64,000 bases of DNA from Henckelia pumila (Eukaryota; Streptophyta; Magnoliopsida; Lamiales; Gesneriaceae): NCBI RefSeq assembly GCF_033568475.1, contig NC_133120.1, positions 88,802,151 through 88,866,150 of the forward strand, written 5' to 3'. How positions within the stretch are numbered: position 1 is the stretch's first letter; each line of letters opens with the position of its first letter. Of this stretch, positions 9,529-20,917 are shown piece after piece. The translations under genes and the position numbers were made by a program. The notes under the pieces were generated by a model. The model was given only the letters and a program-made list of their open reading frames with translations, made no database searches and was not told the DNA's origin.

Positions 9529-12055
9529 TTTTTTTTTTTATTATGTGATTATAATATTGTTTAGAGATCGATCAATATGATGTGGGTCTGTTTTATATTG
9601 TAAATTACGTTAAAAAATAATTGGTTTATATTACGTAGTTTTAATTGGTCTTATGTTGTATCGAAAGAGTATTTTATAAGAGAGATTTTATATGGCGATT
9701 TGAATTCAAGGAAAAGAATATATTAATACACTTGATATGTTATTTATTTTTGAATTTAGACGTATGTTATATAAAAATATATATAAAACGGCAGCAACTT
9801 TACTACGAATTACGATAGAATGAGTCCCATCCAACTCCAAGTGTCATTGTTTATTTTTTTTTTTACAAGTAACTATAGCGTCTGTTCTTATCCACCCACA
9901 AAAAAAAGACAAATTAAAATACTTTAATAAGATTAGTCATTTTCAAATAAAAATAAAATATAAGAGTCTTATCTTTTATTGATTCAAACTAGTTTGAGAA
10001 ACTACAACTTTATACGTTCCTTTTAATTTCATAGTCATTTAGATGATCACGGTGCGGTAATATTTTTCTACAAAATTTAAAATGAATTTTTTAGGTTTAT
10101 AAAGTATTTTTTTAAGTGTGATTTTTTTTTTACGTAAAATTTAATGTATGGTTTCGACTGCAAGCGGTTATGCAGCTTTCTCAGTAAAAAATAATGAGTA
10201 ACAAGTACAAGAAAAAAATATATCGATACAATAGAATTATATATTAGATTGATATAAAAATATTAAATGACTTTATAATATCTTTTAAATAAAAAATATA
10301 AGTTATATCAGACAATAATTAAGATCTAAAATCTAAACCATACAATCTCATAATTCAAAGCAACACCACTTGGAATGGAAAAAAACAAAACAAAACAAAA
10401 CATGTGCACTAATAAATAGACTATAAAATAATATCATTAATTTTTAATCGTTCAATAGTTTTAATAACTATATACAAGTGTTTTTTAAAATTTTATATCA
10501 TTATTAATTTATTATTAGCATTCTGCAGTTGGATAAAATTGTTTCCAAATTGGACTAAAAATGTTTTAGATCTAATGAAATTATGCTTTAATTTCCTTAC
10601 TACTTGTTTTATGTTAAATATAGAATGAACAATATACAATAATATTATAAATAATATGAAGTTAATTATTTGATCAACTATGAAGGCGCGGTTTTTGTCC
10701 GAATTGTCACCATATAATTAATTATATATGGTGTGGTTTGAACTTTTTTTAGTAGTACGGTTTGATTGATAAATTGAACGCAACAATTTGGTGCGGTTCG
10801 ATTCGATCGGTCACCGAGTTTGATCATCCACATTAACTCATCCAAATATATTTAATAATCTAATTTGTCCCTTTTCCATTCTTATATTAGATCTAGAAAT
10901 TTTGCTGTTCCAATTTAATTAATCTAGTAATTTGTCCCTAATTGTACATTTAATCATTTTTTAGACATAGCAGTAATAACCAAGCACTACATCATCAAAT
11001 TTGGCATCATATCCTCATTTTCTAGTTTCATATTATCACTTTTTAGACCAAGTTATAAAAAAACCTACACGATCATAAATGCAAAAAATAATAATAATAA
11101 TAAAATAAAATAAAAATCAAGTTACGAACCAAAATTATGATTTTTATCTAAAAAGGGAAGGTAACAATTTTTTTTCCTCTTCAATTTAGTATGTTGTCTT
11201 TTGTATTTCAGCTCACCGTAAGTAATAGAATTAACACAAAAATTCATGCGAGACGATATCACATGTTAATTTTGTTACACGAATCTTCTATTCGATCTTT
11301 TTCACGAAAAAATATTATTTTTCATTGTAGATATAAAATATGAGTCGAGTTAACTTCTTTCACAGTTAATATATAAAACTTTCTCGCACGAGAACAACTC
11401 ATGAATCACAATTTCAGCATAAAACCCAAAAATAAGCCTCCAGGCACGTCAGAATGGAAAACATGTAAAACATGTGATAATAACTAGCAAACTCAAAAAT
11501 GATATGTTATTGGATTAGTTGTGGTGAGGATAAGGGATGTGGACTACCTACCTGGAAAGGTCGTGGAACAAAAATAATTAAGTTGATTCGTATCAGCCTA
11601 TTCATATTTTTCTTCATGTGATAGAGATTGTATAACCACCCTGAAATCTTAAGTAGATAAATAAAAAATAATAATTAGTAGCCGATAAGTTTAACTTTAT
11701 TTTGATATTACAAAACTGAACTTCGGATCTGAACTCGAACAATATATCAATTTTTTTGAGTTGGAGAGGTGATCGTTTCAATGAATCTCGAACTTGAGAG
11801 TTCGTCCAAACAAAAAAATTTGGTGTCATATGTAGCATTTAATCTAATTGACATAACAAATACGCTTAGATAAATCATTTGTTACCAGTTCAGAATGTAA
11901 AGCAATTTTATATAGAATGTAATAGCCGTTAGATTGGAGTAAGGAGACAACGCTCATCAAGAACTAATCTGTTGGCTTTTTTGGGGACTTCATTTATGAC
12001 TACTGAGTAGAGATACACCCAGAAAAGAGAGAGAGAAAAAAAAGAAACACAACTT
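9529..12055. other. Intergenic AT-rich DNA between F-box gene and oxidase gene
   Basis: The stretch covers the 3' flanks of two convergent genes, the plus-strand F-box gene and the minus-strand oxidase. It holds an (AAAAC)n run near 10380-10402, AAT/AAAT simple repeats near 11085-11117, and a 26-bp near-palindrome at about 10708-10735. A vague GAGACGATATCAC...TTTCACGAAAAAATATT segment (about 11248-11320) may be another degraded copy of the GAGACGGTCTC MITE. No coding gene or RNA gene is recognised. Confidence 0.5.
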
Positions 12056-13738
12056 TTAATCATGTATGAATCTAACCCATTGAGAGATGCTAGGAATCCC
12101 CTTATTGACAACACTAAGCATGTAATAACCAGAAGGTGCCACTTTGGGAGATGAAGGAGCTTCTAAAACAGCGTTCACCCCTCCATTCTCACCCCACACC
12201 ATCTTCTTGCACTTGAGAATCAGCATCCTCTGGTTCATTGATGCGGAATGTGTGTTAAATGGGGGCGAATACGCTGTAAAAACGACCTCATTTCTTGATC
12301 CATTCTTCTTTTCTAAGAAAAAATGAACACTGAATTCTGCCCCATATCCCACGCCTATATCACTTCCATTGATGTGAATAGACACATTTCGTGGTCTCTG
12401 ATGATCGAATTCTTCCCCCATATGAGCCGGTACAAATGCCTCCAGACGTAGTTCGGTGGGATACCTTACATTATTGAAGGCATACTTACTGTTTGGATTG
12501 CTACCAGCTACAAGAACTCTTCCATCTGGTAAAAGGATGGCTGACGAGCGGTACATTCTTGCAATGTTGGTGGATTTGAGCACCGAGAATCGTCTCCCGA
12601 GCGTTTTCTTTGGCTTGTAGAGGTAAGGTTCGAGGGAGGGATTTGATGCAGAGTCCAATCCATCACAGCCTTGTTTAACTCCATTGATTATAAGAACATG
12701 GCCTGTGGGGAGAAGAAGCATGTCGCTCATTAGGCGAGACTGGGGCAGCTGTTCCATTTCCCACTTGTGTTTATTCCCTGTGATAACCATTCTTCCGCAG
12801 GATCTCAAACCCTTCAAGAATCTGCCCTCTTTGGCTGCAGAGAATGCCCCGTAATTCGCTCCGCCACAGATCATAACCTCAACTTTCTTGAATCCATTGC
12901 TGTGGTCTAGTGGAAGAATTACAGAGGATCCTGTGCTGGGGTAACTTCTTGATCCATTACCAGGAATTCTTGGATATTTCTTCACCACTTTATTTCTTTT
13001 ATAATCGAAAAGAATAGAATCCCTATTTGCAAAAACGAAAAGATTCCCATCAGAAGAAAGATGCATGACAGGGTAAAGATTGTTCCCTCCTCCATTTCTG
13101 TCATAAGTTTCGTGCAAAAATGGAAGGTTGTAAGACTCATTCGATCTTTTCGGCACGAATTCATATGAGAAAACGCTCCTCCCGCCCATGACAATGACAC
13201 GATCATCCTTCTCCGGTAATAACTGATTCGAAGCATACCACCTATCAACAGACAAAACCTTCTTCCCTTGTCTCCAATCACAATGGCCATTCTTACACGG
13301 CTTAAAGTACCGTATCCTTCTCGAACCAGAACCAAAGCCACCAGTTTGAACCAACGTCCCATTGCTCAAAATCGAGCCTGAAGAACCCCAAGCATCGGTT
13401 CCGATGTTTAGAGGCCTGATCTTGTTCTTCATCACATCATACTCTATGGAATGCGCATAGCATGCAGAATCTTGCAAATCGCCGTGTGTTCCTCTGCATC
13501 GTGTCCCGTTGTATCGCCTACGCAGTTGGTAGCCGGCCTGGCCTGATTCAGTCTGGTCTGACATGAGGACTGTGTTGTGGTGAGTTAAGGCCATGTGCAT
13601 TGCCACAATACCTGTGTTGTTCAATAGAAGCTGCCATTTTCCCTTCCCCAATACTTCTCTTATTGCACAGTTCCATAGCAAACAAATGAAGGCTAATAAT
13701 AAGGATTTGGAGGAGAAGTGGTATTGTTTATTTTCCAT
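12056..13738 (-). CDS. Glyoxal/galactose-oxidase-like (GLOX) secreted protein, probably catalytically altered
   Basis: Family members are copper-radical oxidases of the cell wall that turn aldehydes or alcohols into acids and release hydrogen peroxide. This single-exon gene gives 560 residues with an N-terminal signal sequence (hydrophobic SLLLAFICLLWNC core). It continues through the glyoxal-oxidase N-terminal propeller (MHMALTH, NGTLVQTGG, GGRSVFSYEF, MSDMLLLPTGHVLIING) to a C-terminal DUF1929-type domain ending SQWVRFIHD. The longer frame would begin at 13810, but a TATATAAA box lies between the two Mets, so 13738 is the start. The radical Tyr (Y192), axial Tyr (Y396) and a late His (H497) are present. 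The position expected to be the cross-linked Cys is Gly118 (DAWGSSG, family TWCSSG), and the His after the axial Tyr is Arg397 (RMYRSS, family RMYHSS). Both family motifs are recalled, not aligned. The fold appears intact; oxidase activity is doubtful. Confidence 0.9.
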   Translation of the reverse strand: MENKQYHFSSKSLLLAFICLLWNCAIREVLGKGKWQLLLNNTGIVAMHMALTHHNTVLMSDQTESGQAGYQLRRRYNGTRCRGTHGDLQDSACYAHSIEYDVMKNKIRPLNIGTDAWGSSGSILSNGTLVQTGGFGSGSRRIRYFKPCKNGHCDWRQGKKVLSVDRWYASNQLLPEKDDRVIVMGGRSVFSYEFVPKRSNESYNLPFLHETYDRNGGGNNLYPVMHLSSDGNLFVFANRDSILFDYKRNKVVKKYPRIPGNGSRSYPSTGSSVILPLDHSNGFKKVEVMICGGANYGAFSAAKEGRFLKGLRSCGRMVITGNKHKWEMEQLPQSRLMSDMLLLPTGHVLIINGVKQGCDGLDSASNPSLEPYLYKPKKTLGRRFSVLKSTNIARMYRSSAILLPDGRVLVAGSNPNSKYAFNNVRYPTELRLEAFVPAHMGEEFDHQRPRNVSIHINGSDIGVGYGAEFSVHFFLEKKNGSRNEVVFTAYSPPFNTHSASMNQRMLILKCKKMVWGENGGVNAVLEAPSSPKVAPSGYYMLSVVNKGIPSISQWVRFIHD

Positions 13739-13787
13739 GAGGAAATTGAGTGTTGGGTTTATTGAAATGCTATTAATAAGGAAGGTG

Positions 13788-13795
13788 TTTATATA
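13788..13795 (-). promoter_or_regulatory. TATA box of the GLOX-like gene
   Basis: On the minus strand the sequence reads CTATATAAAC, about 50 bp upstream of the ATG at 13738. It lies downstream of the alternative in-frame ATG at 13810, which argues against that ATG. The implied 5' leader is about 20-30 bases. Confidence 0.7.
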
Positions 13796-13810
13796 GTTGC
13801 TATTCTCCAT

Positions 13811-14316
13811 ACAGCATATAATTTGCCATGAAGCTATCTCATTTTTAGACTATGAATCTTTGGCTGAGTAAAAACTTCGGAGGATTCACACAAAGCTTAT
13901 TGTATTCTTGAAAATTATTATTTGCATTTCAGGGTTAGAGTTCGTTGCTAGATGGTTTTCACATGACTCTTTTGGCATATATTTAAATCTTGTCAAATCT
14001 TTTAAGTTTCAAAAATTTAAAAGATCATGTAAATTAATTCAATGAGATTGTACAACTTTATAACATACTACTTGCAAAAAATTCAAATGTACGAGTTAAA
14101 GGAGTTTATGGTATCTCAACGGAGAATTTTAAAAGCTCACTGGTTTATAGACAAATTTGCGAAAATTTTGAAAATTTTTTGTCCATTCCCTTTGTGGTAG
14201 AGTTCAACCTACCATACGGTTATCACCTAACCGTAAAATATAATAATTCATGATTAACCACATCAGTGTTATAATATTATTTACATCTCAATGTATAGAC
14301 GCCATCGATATTAAGA
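13811..14316. other. Upstream region of the GLOX-like gene
   Basis: This AT-rich flank lies upstream of the oxidase promoter and downstream of the RING ligase gene. No coding frame is recognised, and regulatory sites beyond the TATA box cannot be named with confidence. Confidence 0.4.
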
Positions 14317-14438
14317 TAGTGTTTGGAAGAGCTTCTAGGAAACACTTATCAGTTTTTTCTTCACAAAATTTCACAAAATCTTAAAATTTTGTGAAAGAAA
14401 AGCTGAGAATTGATTCCTAAAAGCTCTCCCAAACACTA
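14317..14438. mobile_element. Small foldback MITE
   Basis: The left end TAGTGTTTGGAAGAGCTTCT pairs with the right end AAGCTCTCCCAAACACTA across about 122 bp. An internal TTTCACAAAATCTTAAAATTTTGTGAAA palindrome lies in the middle. It has no coding capacity. The flanks TTAAG and CTAAG may be a worn target duplication. Confidence 0.65.
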
Positions 14439-14868
14439 CCTAAGTATTTATTCTTTGTAGCACATGGTTATGTTCCTTTCTGATGTTGAATAAAGAGTTG
14501 GTGAAAAAAGGCGAGTAAATATATAAAATGGTGCATGGGAAGTAAGTGATATTCAGAAACAAATGTATATATTTAACTTGAACATGACTAAATAAATAAA
14601 TGAAAATGAGGCGTCACAAGTCGGATTGCATTGCATTAGATAACAATTCAAGAAAAGAGGTGCACTAGTCTACGAACTAAACAGAATGCTAAACAATCAA
14701 TGTACCTCAAAACAATCACGAAAAATAATCTGATGAATGTGCCATCTGATACTGTACAGATGCAGATGAAGAACCAAGGGACGAGCAAGGAAAGATGTAG
14801 CAGATTTGTACATGGAAGAGAGCTTTTATTGGCTCGACCTAGTTCGATTCGACGAAAAGGTTTCTTAT

Positions 14869-17677
14869 TTAGTAAAGCTTTATCCTTGTTTCAATTTCCT
14901 GTCGGCAGATTGGGCATGATTGCAGGTCTTGGCCACATCCACAACACGTCTGCTTACAGAAAAGGAGGAAATTGATAAAAGAGGAAGTCATAGACACTGG
15001 ACATTGTATTTTTCAGTAAATCTAGGAATTAAAACACTATATCATACCTGATGTCCACAGCCAAACGCCATATCCTTTGGATCCGTAAGGCAGACAGGGC
15101 AAAGCTATCAAAGTATGAATTACAAAAGGTTAACATATCTCGACTTTGTCATTTATACTCGGTGTACCATTATTGGAATAAATAGTGAGTCATGTGCCAA
15201 ATGCCGAAAAGGTTCTTCATTATACAACAAATATGTCATGCCATAGAGGAGTTCAGTTCCTACTCGTAGCTTCAAAACTCCTCATGCTAAATTCCCCATA
15301 TACTTCATTAAATTGGTAAATGGTGCTTGTTTTTAGGCCTTTGTTGGGTGTATACATGGTGACAAATTTCCTAAATATTGTCGCACCAAATACTTTGATC
15401 TCGAGCTTTTGAAACATGTGGTTTGTAATGGCAATTTTCAAAAGAATCACAGCATTTAGGCAAAACTTGATCGCCCAATAACCAAAAAAAGAAGAGAAAT
15501 AACTCAAAAATTAATGGACTATTTACAAAAACAGGATTCCATACATGGTTATCGGAAGCATAGCTTGCAGGCTGGCTCGTATGAGCAACTGGATCATATC
15601 CTCGAGAAGCAGGTGCACTTGGGTAGAAATTACTAGAACGGGGAGGTTTTGACGCAGTAGCAGCAGTTGGACGATATTGGGGAGGGGGAAGAGGTACCCT
15701 GTTCACATCCTTCCCTCTAGAAGCACTGCACAAACAACTCGATCAATGTACATATTGGTTTTAAAAAAAATTATTTTACTATTTTACCCAAGAATGTTGA
15801 GCTCCAACGTTGCTTTATATTGAGACGGTATCTCCATTAAGGCTCCAAGCGCAAACTCGGCCTCTTTCCTGGATCGGTCCATGTTTTTTGACATGATTTC
15901 TGTGAAGTTTACAAACTAGGGATATACAGGGAAGTAATAAATGATGTAAGATTTAAGATAATTTCCAAAATGTGTACTCTTCTTGTTTCTTTTAGATAGT
16001 TTTCACCACGGGGAAGCTACATCAGGCTAACTCACCTGGAAATTGTCAAATGCCCGAGCAGGGATATTGTCATCAAATTCCTTCATCATATCCCATGGCC
16101 CATCTCCAACTCCCACTAAAATAATTGATAACGGGTACTCACTACAACCAAAGACCGTAGGAAATATGGTGAATGGATTCAATTTATTTTTTCTAGTGCA
16201 TATGATAGCATCACATCATTGACAATAGACTATTTGACATGCACTAGTTGCACCTGGCTTTAACTATTGCCTCAACGGTTTTCCTCTCTTGAGTACTCAA
16301 TTGGCCTCGATCAGTGTCAACACTTCTTGTAACCTGAATCAAATGATAGACCATTGATGAACAATAATTCACAAGCCAAGACTCAAAAAATGAACAATTA
16401 TGGTAAAACCCAAGGTATAGTTTTATCAAGAATTAGGGAAAATTAATAGTTTTTATTTGTTTTAAAAAAAAACACTACTTACCTGTCCATCAGCAATAAT
16501 CAGTAAAACATGGTACTGGCCACCGCTGTTCTCAACAATAGTGATCGCCATTTCAATGATAGGAGCGAATGACGTTGGCCCTGTTGAGACAAGGAGACAA
16601 CATTTATCAAGAGAAAAAGAAGACCGATAAGTGAAGTAAAAATCAAAAGGCTCGAGCTTGAACCTGCGAGTCGTAATCGAGGTACTAATTCCCTATATCG
16701 TGTCAACACTTCCTCAAAGCCTTCACAGAATCTCTCATCCGGGAAAAAACTAAAAACTTCTTGGTCATGCGTCGAAGCTGTCAAACTAGAATAATAAAAT
16801 CTCCAATGTCTCCACCGCAGAAAAATGAAATAAGAAGATTCTCAAGAAAATACCATCTCCAAAACCATAACATGGAATTAAATTATCTTCGTCAAATTTG
16901 GATAATGTTCTCCCAATGATTGATATGGCTTGTTCATAAGGATTTTGCTCATCTCCAATGGCATGCAAACTTCTTCGATTAAACGACCTCGCACCTACAA
17001 CAAAGGAAAATTCAATGGCACTGCACTTCAACTATTTAAAAAAATGGCATGCAGACACCAGACCTGTCCACTCATTGCTCTTGGTGAAATCAATACCAAC
17101 AATTAAATTCGAGGATTCCAGACCGGCACGTGATAGTGCATCAGTGACCTACATCAACCATATGTTATTAAGATTAATAGTTAGAAAGTTCAAGGCACAC
17201 TTCCTATGTTACATAATTCAAAAGGAAGAAGCAAATTTCAACATCAGATGCCAGTTTTGTTTTAAGAAGACAAGCTAACTCAACATATCCACAAACACTC
17301 GCTTGCCGTGCACATCGTTAACCACCTTGGACAAATCTTAAGAAGGTGGTGAATACTTTCAACAAAATGCACGACATTAAAAAAGAATCTGCTTTTACTA
17401 GCACCCTTTATTTTCATCTTATTCAGAGGATTTCAGATCATAATTCCACCTGTTCTACGGTGTTGTAGTCGTCATTTATTTTAGAGTATTTCCTCTCCAA
17501 TTTTCTCTTGGACTCATACGAGGGACCACCGTAGGTTGGCGGTGGGGGTTGTGTGTAGCTGTGACTCGGTTGAACATACGATGGCTGTGGATAGGGATGA
17601 TTATTCCATGATTGTGAACTGGAGCCATAAGATGAGTACCGGCCCGTGGTCGCATTCTTTGAACTCTTCCCACCCAT
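14869..17677 (-). CDS. RGLG: RGLG-type E3 ubiquitin ligase (copine/vWA domain plus RING), 11 exons
   Basis: RGLG proteins are membrane-anchored ubiquitin ligases tied to hormone and stress signalling. Coding exons, in transcript order, are 17450-17677, 17064-17148, 16854-16994, 16664-16777, 16483-16580, 16254-16333, 16036-16141, 15788-15915, 15545-15725, 15048-15104 and 14869-14949. All have GT/AG borders and agreeing phases, for 432 residues. The protein starts MGGKSSKN, a likely N-myristoylation signal. A Pro/Tyr/Ser-rich tail is followed by [11 protein letters not shown] and the copine-type von Willebrand A domain with metal-binding DFTKS at D96. [24 protein letters not shown] and [10 protein letters not shown] follow. 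The C-terminal RING (about residues 389-424; LCPVCL, GCGH, CCGCG, CPIC) ends RIKLY. No break is seen. The family is certain; which member (RGLG1 to 5) is not. Confidence 0.94.
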
Positions 17678-18370
17678 GAGCTCTACAGTAAAAAAAAAAT
17701 TTATGTTCTTAGAGAGGATATGGAACTTTCCCTCAAGAAGAGAGACATATTATGCAAACCCCAAAAAGTACAACATCAGAAACTATGGGTTTTTGGAGGA
17801 TCAAGAATTGTAGCATTCTAGATCAGTCCTTTAACCAATCCAAATAAACAAACACTGACATTAACATTAAAAAACAAATAAAGAAATGAATCCAAAAGAA
17901 AAGGAGGCTGAATAATTCCCACATCATTTCCATCCATACAATCCAAAATAATCAGTAGCACATTTTTGTTGAAATCCAAAATCCAAGAACAAAATTCAGA
18001 TCTACCCAGGAAAAAATTCAAGCATCATCAGTCAACGAATCGCACTAAGATAATTAATCAATAGAACACCATTTTTTCCGTAAGCAATAAAATAAAATAA
18101 CCACAAAAAATTCCAAACTTTATCATCCCAAACATTTTTAAAAACAAAATCATACAGAATACATATATTTTTAAAAAATAATCAAAAAACAATCCCTTTA
18201 CAATGCTATAAACTACACATCCAAAAGGGATAAAAGAATCAACACTAACAACAAATTCAATAATGATATTATCTTGTAACCTTGTTAAGCAACCGCACCG
18301 CACCGCATGACGACTCTGTTAACAGAGAATATTGGAAAGAAGATGGATAGAGTTGAAAGTTGTTTAGCAA
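17678..18370 (-). other. 5' UTR, probable leader intron and promoter of the RGLG gene
   Basis: Immediately before the ATG the minus strand has a poly-T stretch followed by CTGTAG, a good 3' splice site about 10 bases upstream. The leader is therefore probably split by an intron. A possible donor reads AACAAG/GTTACA near 18280. The first non-coding exon would then lie around 18290-18360 near the GTGCGGTGCGGT repeat. Short open frames inside this stretch are not credible proteins. Confidence 0.45.
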
Positions 18371-18555
18371 AATTTGTCGTTTGGAGTCCACTCGGTACAT
18401 CTATTTCACTCTGCTCTTATTCTTTTACATTATAATAATAATTAATTAATAATTAATATAATATAATATTTTTTTTACGGTATATAATATAATATAATTT
18501 CCCAAAGAGTGTAAAATTGGATAACAATGTATGACTAGGCCAAAGTCCAAACAAC

Positions 18556-18581
18556 CATATATATATATATATATATATATT
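18556..18581. repeat. (AT)n microsatellite
   Basis: About 13 uninterrupted AT/TA units. Confidence 0.9.
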
Positions 18582-19035
18582 TTCTCTGGATAAAAATATT
18601 TAAAATTAAAAAAAACACAAAAATATTATAAAACAATCTCACGTATTAATTTGTAAGATAAAATTATTTTCACGATAAACAAGAGAGCGAATTAACTCAT
18701 TTTATAATAATAAGTTATTTTGAATGAAGTTTATGATAATATAATTCTACTTTTAAAAAATTATTGTAAGTGTAATCTATGATAACATAAAGTTTTTGGG
18801 GGAAAGCACAAACTACCTTTTTTAATTAAATTTACGAAAAATCAAAAGGTCCGGTTTTTTTTTTTTTTAAAAAAACTATTTATGAAACAATGTTTCACCC
18901 AACCAAACATGAACAATGAGCATAAATGTATTAAATTGCGTGTAACTTTTAGACAGTTGTGATTATAATCAAGTCAACAATACTTCGGTCACATACTCTC
19001 GGTCTTCCTTGGAAATTTCTAAAAGTTATCTTTAG

Positions 19036-19099
19036 AGTAGTATTTAAGGATGTATTTAAAGATTAGAGTGCTATTTAAGGATATATTTAAAGATTTAGA
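19036..19099. repeat. Two-copy tandem repeat of about 32 bp
   Basis: AGTATTTAAGGATGTATTTA is followed by a second copy, GCTATTTAAGGATATATTTA, with matching flanks. Confidence 0.7.
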
Positions 19100-19129
19100 A
19101 TTTTTTAAATAATAAATGTTAGTATTATT

Positions 19130-19318
19130 TTAGGATAATGCTAAAAATACAACAAATATCGTGTACAACGATATTTATAACAATTATATCGTGAGATTTG
19201 CTATTTTATCGTGAAATTTTGTATTCAATTTATCGTGAAATTTTGATATATATAATTTTTACATTGTGTTGTAAGATTTGTTGTATAAAATTTGTTATAC
19301 ATGTAGTATTGCTCATTA
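19130..19318. mobile_element. Possible foldback MITE with ATCGTGAAATTT internal repeats
   Basis: The left side ATGCTAAAAATACAACAAAT can pair imperfectly with the right side ATTTGTTATACATGTAGTAT. ATCGTGARATTT occurs three times inside. No coding frame is present. Ends and target duplication are uncertain. Confidence 0.45.
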
Positions 19319-20917
19319 TTTTAAGGCTAATATCTCATTACCGCTCAATTAGATAACATCTTTTAATTTTTCGATAGTCTCAAATATATATTTATACATT
19401 TTCCTTATTTGGTAGTATGTTTTTTTAGAAATATATTTTTACAATCTAAATATTTATTGTAAAACATGCAATTATTTTTTGAATAATTTTTAAGGGACTT
19501 TTTGAATGAACTAACTAAGTATAAAATAAGAAGTTTATTTGTAAATTATATACTCTCAATGATTTTCTTAATATGTAAAAATATGTATATTTCGGATGGA
19601 AAAATTAAATAAAATGATGCATTAATGAGCTATACTCCTTTTATAAAAAAAATGGGAAAAAAATGAAAATCATCTTTTTGCCGCATTTTTTTAAAGTCCC
19701 ATTAACTGCAACATAACACATTCAAGTAAAAATTTCAATTTTCTGAACTCGCTAAATGAATTTATTTGATAATTTATATCATAAAAAGTTCAAATTAAAA
19801 TACAATGAAAGATAATATTATTAATTATAGGTTAATTGTAAGGTTTAAAAAAATCAAGTTGGCCATATATTTTGTTTCTTTACCTCTATTTCAGGATTTT
19901 TTTAAAAAAAAATATGTAAATGTAGCTTTCTTTAAATTTTATATTTTTCTCTAATAAAATAGATTGAAGTATTCTCCCCGTTAATCCAAGCTACCTGACA
20001 GGAGGATAGTTGACAACGTGACCCTGAATCAGTTCAAGGGCGTTCTTCACATTTTTTTTTAAAAAATGAATTATAATATTTTTGTTTATATCAAAATATT
20101 ATTTTTTTAATCCTTAAACATATCGAATTAACTCATTTTACAATTATTTATTTGAAAGCGAGAGTAAGGAATTTTTTTTTGGTTTAAGCATATTTCACCA
20201 AGATTGTGGAACTCGTCCCAAAAAAGCTAACACTAGACCAAAAACAATGAAGAGATGCTTTTTTCTGGTTTTTATATTTATTATTAAAAAATTGACGAAT
20301 AAATAGAAACACATTTCCACGTTGGTTGGACAGTCGAGTGCTCCATCCAACCAATGCTCATTAAACACTTTCCTAAAAAATAATAATTAATTCTTTAGCA
20401 GGAAAAATTGTATATAATATAATATGTTGGTTGTTTAATTCGCAAATTCGATTCAATGGATTAAAAATTTAGATATATTTTTTTAGACCAAGCTGTTTCA
20501 GCCATTGTTACGAACGTTGGGATTTTTGGTTATTTATGATTATTTGTATGCATGTCTTTATGAGTGTGTTAAAGTGGACGTTTAAGATTATTGTCCAAGA
20601 CGCTTGGTGTCATCTGGTCTAGTTGACAGTCTATTTCCCATTCATTATATTGCTTACTGTCATTGATCTATCGGAAGCAGTGATATTACCTCTTTTGCTG
20701 TGTAGTACTGTCAAAGTGATCAAATATGACATTTGGGCTAGTCCTAGATTAAATTAAAGGGTTTCAATAACATCATCCTTACTATATATTAGCTATAAGT
20801 TTGGCAAGCCAAAAGATATTAATGGTCGATTAAATTTAAGGATGAATCGCATAAGCCGCCAAAGGAGTTAAGTTGGGGAATCTTTGGGTTTGCGGAAGTA
20901 ACAATTGCCCCTATGAT

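Larger units (their letters stand above)
18371..20909. other. AT-rich intergenic DNA with small repeats
   Basis: This contains the (AT)n run at 18556-18581, a short tandem repeat at 19036-19099 and a possible foldback MITE at 19130-19318. Much of the rest is AT-rich without recognisable coding content. The last few hundred bases may be intron or upstream sequence of the dead channel gene to the right, but no exon is recognisable. Confidence 0.5.

Noticed and set aside
13739-13810. 24-residue N-terminal extension of the oxidase
   Set aside because: A TATATAAA box lies between its ATG and the next one; the downstream ATG also gives a proper signal peptide at once.
14700-14975. 91-codon plus-strand open frame
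   Set aside because: It overlaps the 3' UTR and last exon of the RGLG gene on the other strand and is a shadow.
18556-18581. (AT)n run as a replication origin or matrix-attachment site
   Set aside because: A simple microsatellite in AT-rich plant DNA gives no support for such a function.
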